From Cacajao melanocephalus (taxonomy: Eukaryota > Chordata > Mammalia > Primates > Pitheciidae): a stretch of 64,000 nucleotides of DNA. A model generated the notes under the pieces. The model had not been told where the DNA came from. It ran no database searches and worked only from the letters and a program-made list of their open reading frames with translations. Position numbers and translations under genes: made by a program. The stretch spans positions 62,001 to 126,000 of the forward strand of contig CAUYLG010076851.1 in NCBI GenBank assembly GCA_963573385.1. Reading direction: 5' to 3'. This document shows positions 22,925 through 64,000 of this stretch, in pieces. Positions within the stretch are counted from its first letter, which is position 1; every line of letters starts with the position of its first letter.

Positions 22925-23899
22925 CCGCACTTGCCTCGAGTTGGCTCCCAGGGCACCCCCACGGACCATCTGTTGACCATCTCTGCTACAGCTGCCTCTA
23001 GTGTCCCCTTTGGGGTCAGGAGGTGCCTCTCCATGGAGTCCCGACCCTGGCCCCGGCATCACAGGCTTCCATCCAGCTTGACAGGGTTGTACCAGGGCTG
23101 AGAGCCTGCTGGATGAAAAGCCCTGTTTTGGATGCTGAGGAGCGAGGGAAGCTCTGCAGAAGGTCACAAGATGGTGGTGACCAAGTGGAGCAGAGTCAGA
23201 TTCTCCTGGAGGAGCGGTGCAGACCCCCAAGTGACAAAAAAGTCAACCCAGGGGACGCTGGGGCCAGGGTGACGAGGAAGGGAAGGCAGATCTCAAAGGA
23301 GGGGCCGTGGGGGCAAAGGGGAGGGTCCTTGGGGTGGAAGGGCTCTGAACAATGTTTGGATCCAAAGTGCCAGAACAGCCGGGTGGGGTGGGAGCTTGGA
23401 CAGCCAGGTGGGGTCTCTCTAAGCCAGGCTGGGAATGAAGTTCGGAGTCTGTCCAAGTCTGCAGGGTTCTGAGCTGGACGGTCCAGCAGGTGAGTGACAC
23501 TGGCTCTTCCGGAAGGGGAGGAAGCGGGAGGCAGGGCCTGCACGTGGGGTGGATCTTCCCTACAGGGGAGGGACGGATGGTTGGATACAGGTGACTGGGC
23601 TATTCCATCCACCTGGAAGCACCTTGGCGCCCCCAGGCTTCTCCTTGATGTTAGTCCCCTCCCTTCCTTGCTGCAAAGTGGCTCTGCATCAGCCAGCCCC
23701 CAGGAGGTCTGGCACAGCTGAGAGCCACAGCCTGCGGGGGCTCCATATGTCCCTACACATGCAGCCAGCAAACAAGAAAGACTATCCTGAGCTGCTCCTG
23801 ACCCAGCTCAGACTCATCTTGTTTGGCCTGTCCTCCCTCCTCCCCTCCCCAGGCATCCTGTTACCTGTGCCTGGCTCCATCGGAAGGAGGCCTCACTTG

Positions 23900-24040
23900 G
23901 GAGCTGAAGATCTTTGCCTTTAGCTCCTTTGATTCCAAACTTCTCAAGGGCAGGGCCTCTGCCTGTTACTTTTCCCTCCCCCAGCACCTAGCACAGCGCA
24001 GGGTGAGTACTGTGCTCAAGGCATTTGCTCTGAGTGGTTG
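23900..24040 (+). repeat. L2 3'-end fragment in CHRNA2 3' UTR
   Basis: Order CTTCTCAAGGGCAGGG, CACCTAGCACAGCGC, then CTCAAGGCATTTGCTCTGAG matches the L2 3' end pattern. Confidence 0.55.
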
Positions 24041-24713
24041 AGGAGAGCAAGCTGGCTTGTTTGGGCCCCAAGCCTGCTGTGTAGACAGCAAAAGCTGTGG
24101 TCCCGTCCCTTCCCAGCCTGCCCCATCTCCCCCAGAGCCCCAAGGTGTGTTGACCTGCCCTGAACCCTTCAGAGCTGCCTGTGTGTGCACCTTGGAAAGC
24201 ACCACCCCAAAGCCCGAGTCTGCACCCAGGAGCCCAGGCCGAACGGCTGCTCCTGGGATCAGGCACCAGACCTCTCCTCAGCTTGGTCCAGACCTGAGAG
24301 TGGAACCTTGGCAGCTAACAGATATGGCCACCAGGTTCTCAAGATGGTGTGGAGGCTCCAGGCAGGAAGCTGAGCAGGGGAGCTTCCAGTTTTTCTGGTC
24401 CTAGGGGTCCCCTCCTTCCAAACCCCGAAGTGTCTCTCCCTGACACTCCCAGGGGACACCTGCCTGCCTGTGACACCCTGGCCCGGCCCCACCACACCTT
24501 GCTTCTCTCCCACAACCTCCTGCTCATGGCTCATCTGGTCTCTGGCTCCTGTCTACTTTTGTGAACGTAGCCCCCAGCCACCCCTCTCCTCCCACTTGTT
24601 CTTTGGAGGCCTCAGAGGTCTCAGGTCCAGGCTCTCAGACCCGCTGTCCTGGGACAGTGATGTTCACTCCTGTTACCCACATCTCCCGTCCATCTTGCAT
24701 GTGATAGAGAGTA

Positions 24714-24719
24714 AATAAA
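24714..24719 (+). terminator. CHRNA2: CHRNA2 polyadenylation signal AATAAA
   Basis: A canonical AATAAA lies 1.8 kb after the CHRNA2 stop codon. Cleavage is expected about 15-25 nt downstream. Confidence 0.75.
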
Positions 24720-25121
24720 GCTGCATCTATTGCTCACTCAACTGTGCGGCACCCTCCTTGCCAGCCACACCTCAATATTGCCAGTGTCACCCCAGCCCCT
24801 CCAGAGCCCGGGTGGTTTGGGGGCCCCACTGGGGGAGAAGTGACATGGCGTTCCTCATATAGCCATAGACGGTACTGTCCTGGGTCCCTGGAAAGTTGCC
24901 CCCCACTGCCCCTGCAAGTGCAAAGGGGCCAGAGCACACCCTTGACCCACTGCCGGGTATCACCGTTCACCCCTCCTTGGCCGATGCCCAGCGCTAGACA
25001 GCTTTGATCTCCAACCAGTGTGAACACCATCAGTTTCTTCCAGAGCTTGGCTCACAGTCCCCATTCTCCCCCAAAGGGCAGGTCAAACAAACAAAACCAA
25101 CCGCAAAGCAAATGGGACAAT

Positions 25122-25127
25122 TTTAAT
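25122..25127 (-). terminator. PTK2B: PTK2B polyadenylation signal ATTAAA
   Basis: ATTAAA on the - strand, followed about 25-40 nt downstream by a GT-rich run (GGTTGGTTTTGTTTG). Its distance from the CHRNA2 signal fits the roughly 370 bp gap I recall between the human genes. Confidence 0.65.
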
Positions 25128-25196
25128 TCAACCACAAGTCAAATAGAAAGAAGTTAAAAGAACGTTTATGCAAACACGCGAGAAAAGAAGGTTGCA

Positions 25197-25302
25197 GATG
25201 AGAACGGGGCGGGAGGGAGAAAAAAGAGGAGGAGTGAGAAAAGAGGGAAAAGGGAAAGAAAGGGAGAGTAAAGGGAGAAAGAGAAAGGGGCAGGAAGAGA
25301 GC
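25197..25302 (+). repeat. Polypurine tract in PTK2B 3' UTR
   Basis: About 105 bp that is almost wholly A/G on the + strand; polypyrimidine in the PTK2B transcript. Confidence 0.85.
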
Positions 25303-25984
25303 GGATTTGGCCCAAGGTCCTGTCCTGGCCCCATCTCTCTGTTCCTTCCCCTGATGCTTGGTTTGACAACACGGCGTCCCGTGCCCGGACTCCCAATTAG
25401 CTTGTTCCTGGACTATGTCTCAAGTACTCTCTCAGGAGGGCACATGCTGTCAGTCTAGACCAAACTCACATTAAATAAATTCCAATATACACTGTACAAG
25501 AACACCAGGCCCATCCCTCATCTCACTGGCTGCCTGACCCCCAAAACAAAGTTCCTCCCCAGCTTTTCTGTGCATCAGGAGACATCTGAGGGCTGAAGAG
25601 GAAGGGAAAGGAATAGCTTGGTTCCCAAATTGACCTGCCATGTCCATATATAAAGCTAGGGGCTCCACGTGACCCTCCTGCCCCCAAGACCCCCCTGCAT
25701 GGACTGGGTGGGGTACGAAGGAGTGGCCGGGCAGCAGCAGTGCCCCCTCCAAGCCATCTTTGTCACCCTCGCCCTGTGTCCATAGCCCAGAGTCCCCTCT
25801 GTCCAGCTGCAGCCTGAGCAGTACAGCCTGGGGTAGGGGTAGGGAGAGGGGGTCGTGCAAAGTGGCAAGGGAAAGTCACTACCCTTGGCCTTCCCCCTGG
25901 AAGACCCACATGACCAACAGCAAGGCAGGGGAGGTACATGGCAGGCAGGGGCGGAAGACGCAGGCAGGTGGCTCCCAGCCTCCG

Positions 25985-63151
<37,167 letters not shown>

Positions 63152-64000
63152 CTGGTGGGGAGAAAGGCCAAGCATCAGACTTGCACCCTCACCCCCCCAA
63201 TTCCCTGAGCAGAGGCCCCAGAAGATGAAGGGCCTGATTCTGCCCCCCTGAGCAACAGCCACCCACCCCACCACAAACAAGCTTGGAGCAGCGATGGAGA
63301 GCATGCGGGAAGGGGTGCTTGTGCCTCCACAGGCAGAAGCTGTGAGGTTTTTGAGGCGCTTTTACAGGCATTCTCTCCCTGCTCCATAGGCATGAAGTTC
63401 AGATTCCCCTCATCCCCCATTTTGAACAGAAAGAAACTGATTTTGCAAGGAGTCAGTAATTTATCCAAAGCCCTGTTGGTAAATAGTGATAAATGTCATC
63501 CACAGGTCAAGGAAAGTCTAGCTGAGTCTCTAGAAAACCAGGAGGGACGCAAGACCAGACAGAAGACAACGACCACTCCTGTTGACGCTGCGTTTTGCTC
63601 TGCACCGGGTGCTGGGCTTGGCACTCCATACACATTCTGTCCGGAAGTCAAAGATGCTCAGAACAGCTGCTGAGAGCTGGTTATTTGGTTTTCAGAAGTT
63701 TTGTGAGCAAGCAGATGTCCTACTGGTAGCTTGAAATAGGCCACAGTGTGGGGAGTATTTACACCATAGAAATTGGCAAGTCCCATAAAAAGGAATTAAA
63801 TAATGGCATTTGCAGCCACCTGGACGGAGTTGGAGACCATTATTCTAAGTGAAGTGACTCCAAAATGGAAAATCAACATTGGATGTTCTCATCCATAAGG
63901 GGGAGCTAACCATGACGATGAAAACACATAAGAATGATACAATGGACTTTGGGGACTCAGGGGAAAGGGTGAGAGAGGGGTGAGGGATAAAAGACTACAC
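63152..64000 (-). other. PTK2B: PTK2B intron, cut by the window edge
   Basis: Intronic sequence upstream of the exon at 63072-63151. A MIR-like stretch lies around 63340-63500 and an L1 3' end at the edge. No exon is recognised. Confidence 0.85.
63790..64000 (+). repeat. Primate L1 3' end, continuing past the window
   Basis: AATGGCATTTGCAGCCACCT, ATTCTAAGTGAAGTGACTCC, AATGATACAATGGACTTTGG and GAGGGATAAAAGACTACA are the ordered end of L1 ORF2 and 3' UTR of primate L1P/L1PA elements. The 3' end is outside. Confidence 0.88.

Larger units (their letters stand above)
22925..24740 (+). other. CHRNA2: CHRNA2 3' UTR
   Basis: About 1.8 kb from the stop codon to just past the AATAAA at 24714. No conserved ORF continues. 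Around 23900-24040 it contains an L2-like 3' fragment (CAAGGGCAGGG, then CACCTAGCACAGCGC). The exact 3' end is inferred from the signal and from the expected 370 bp spacing to PTK2B. Confidence 0.75.
25105..25984 (-). other. PTK2B: PTK2B 3' UTR
   Basis: About 880 nt from the stop codon to a likely cleavage site after an ATTAAA signal. In mRNA sense it contains a long polypyrimidine tract (complement of 25197-25302). The sequence just beyond the signal is GT-rich, as expected of a downstream element. Confidence 0.75.

Overview
This window is primate nuclear DNA. It carries two multi-exon protein-coding genes with GT-AG introns, about eighteen Alu copies or fragments, and older L1, L2, MIR, hAT, Tigger and LTR remnants. 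Both genes can be read exon by exon. CHRNA2 (neuronal nicotinic acetylcholine receptor subunit alpha-2) lies on the + strand, and PTK2B (the tyrosine kinase PYK2, a FAK relative) lies on the - strand. The layout is the human 8p21 arrangement seen in reverse. Several residues differ from the human proteins as I remember them, so a non-human primate (perhaps an Old World monkey) is more likely than human. That species call is an inference.

Layout. Positions 1-5.2 kb are upstream sequence with Alu and LTR remnants and no gene I can support. A probable non-coding first exon of CHRNA2 ends at the splice donor at 5838/5839. A 7.3 kb intron follows, full of L1 and LTR fragments. The CHRNA2 coding sequence is in six exons between 13257 and 22924. 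It sums to 1590 nt (529 codons plus stop), with no frame break. A long 3' UTR runs to a polyadenylation signal at 24714. About 370 bp further on, PTK2B ends in the opposite direction, so the two genes are arranged tail to tail. PTK2B occupies 25.1-63.2 kb: 27 coding exons totalling 2559 nt, that is residues 158-1009 plus stop on the 1009-residue human scale. The exons for residues 1-157 and the promoter lie beyond the right edge. The catalytic and regulatory residues fall at their known numbers (Y402, K457, D549, Y579/Y580, Y881), which confirms the exon calls.

Function. CHRNA2 is a ligand-binding subunit of a neuronal ligand-gated cation channel. PTK2B is a calcium- and integrin-responsive cytoplasmic kinase. 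They are neighbours, not a pathway unit. The rest is introns and transposon fossils, including a Tigger1-type remnant, a hAT element with long palindromes, an L1 3' end apparently split by an LTR, and several local duplications.

I found no CRISPR array, operon, tRNA, rRNA or unknown multi-gene system. The most interesting leads are a possible polyadenylated intron-6 end of CHRNA2 lacking the fourth membrane segment, an overlapping upstream ORF at the CHRNA2 start, small and cassette exons in PTK2B, and several inverted repeats and expansions. Repeat edges are read by eye and are approximate to about 5-20 bp; exon edges are exact under the splice-site reading given.
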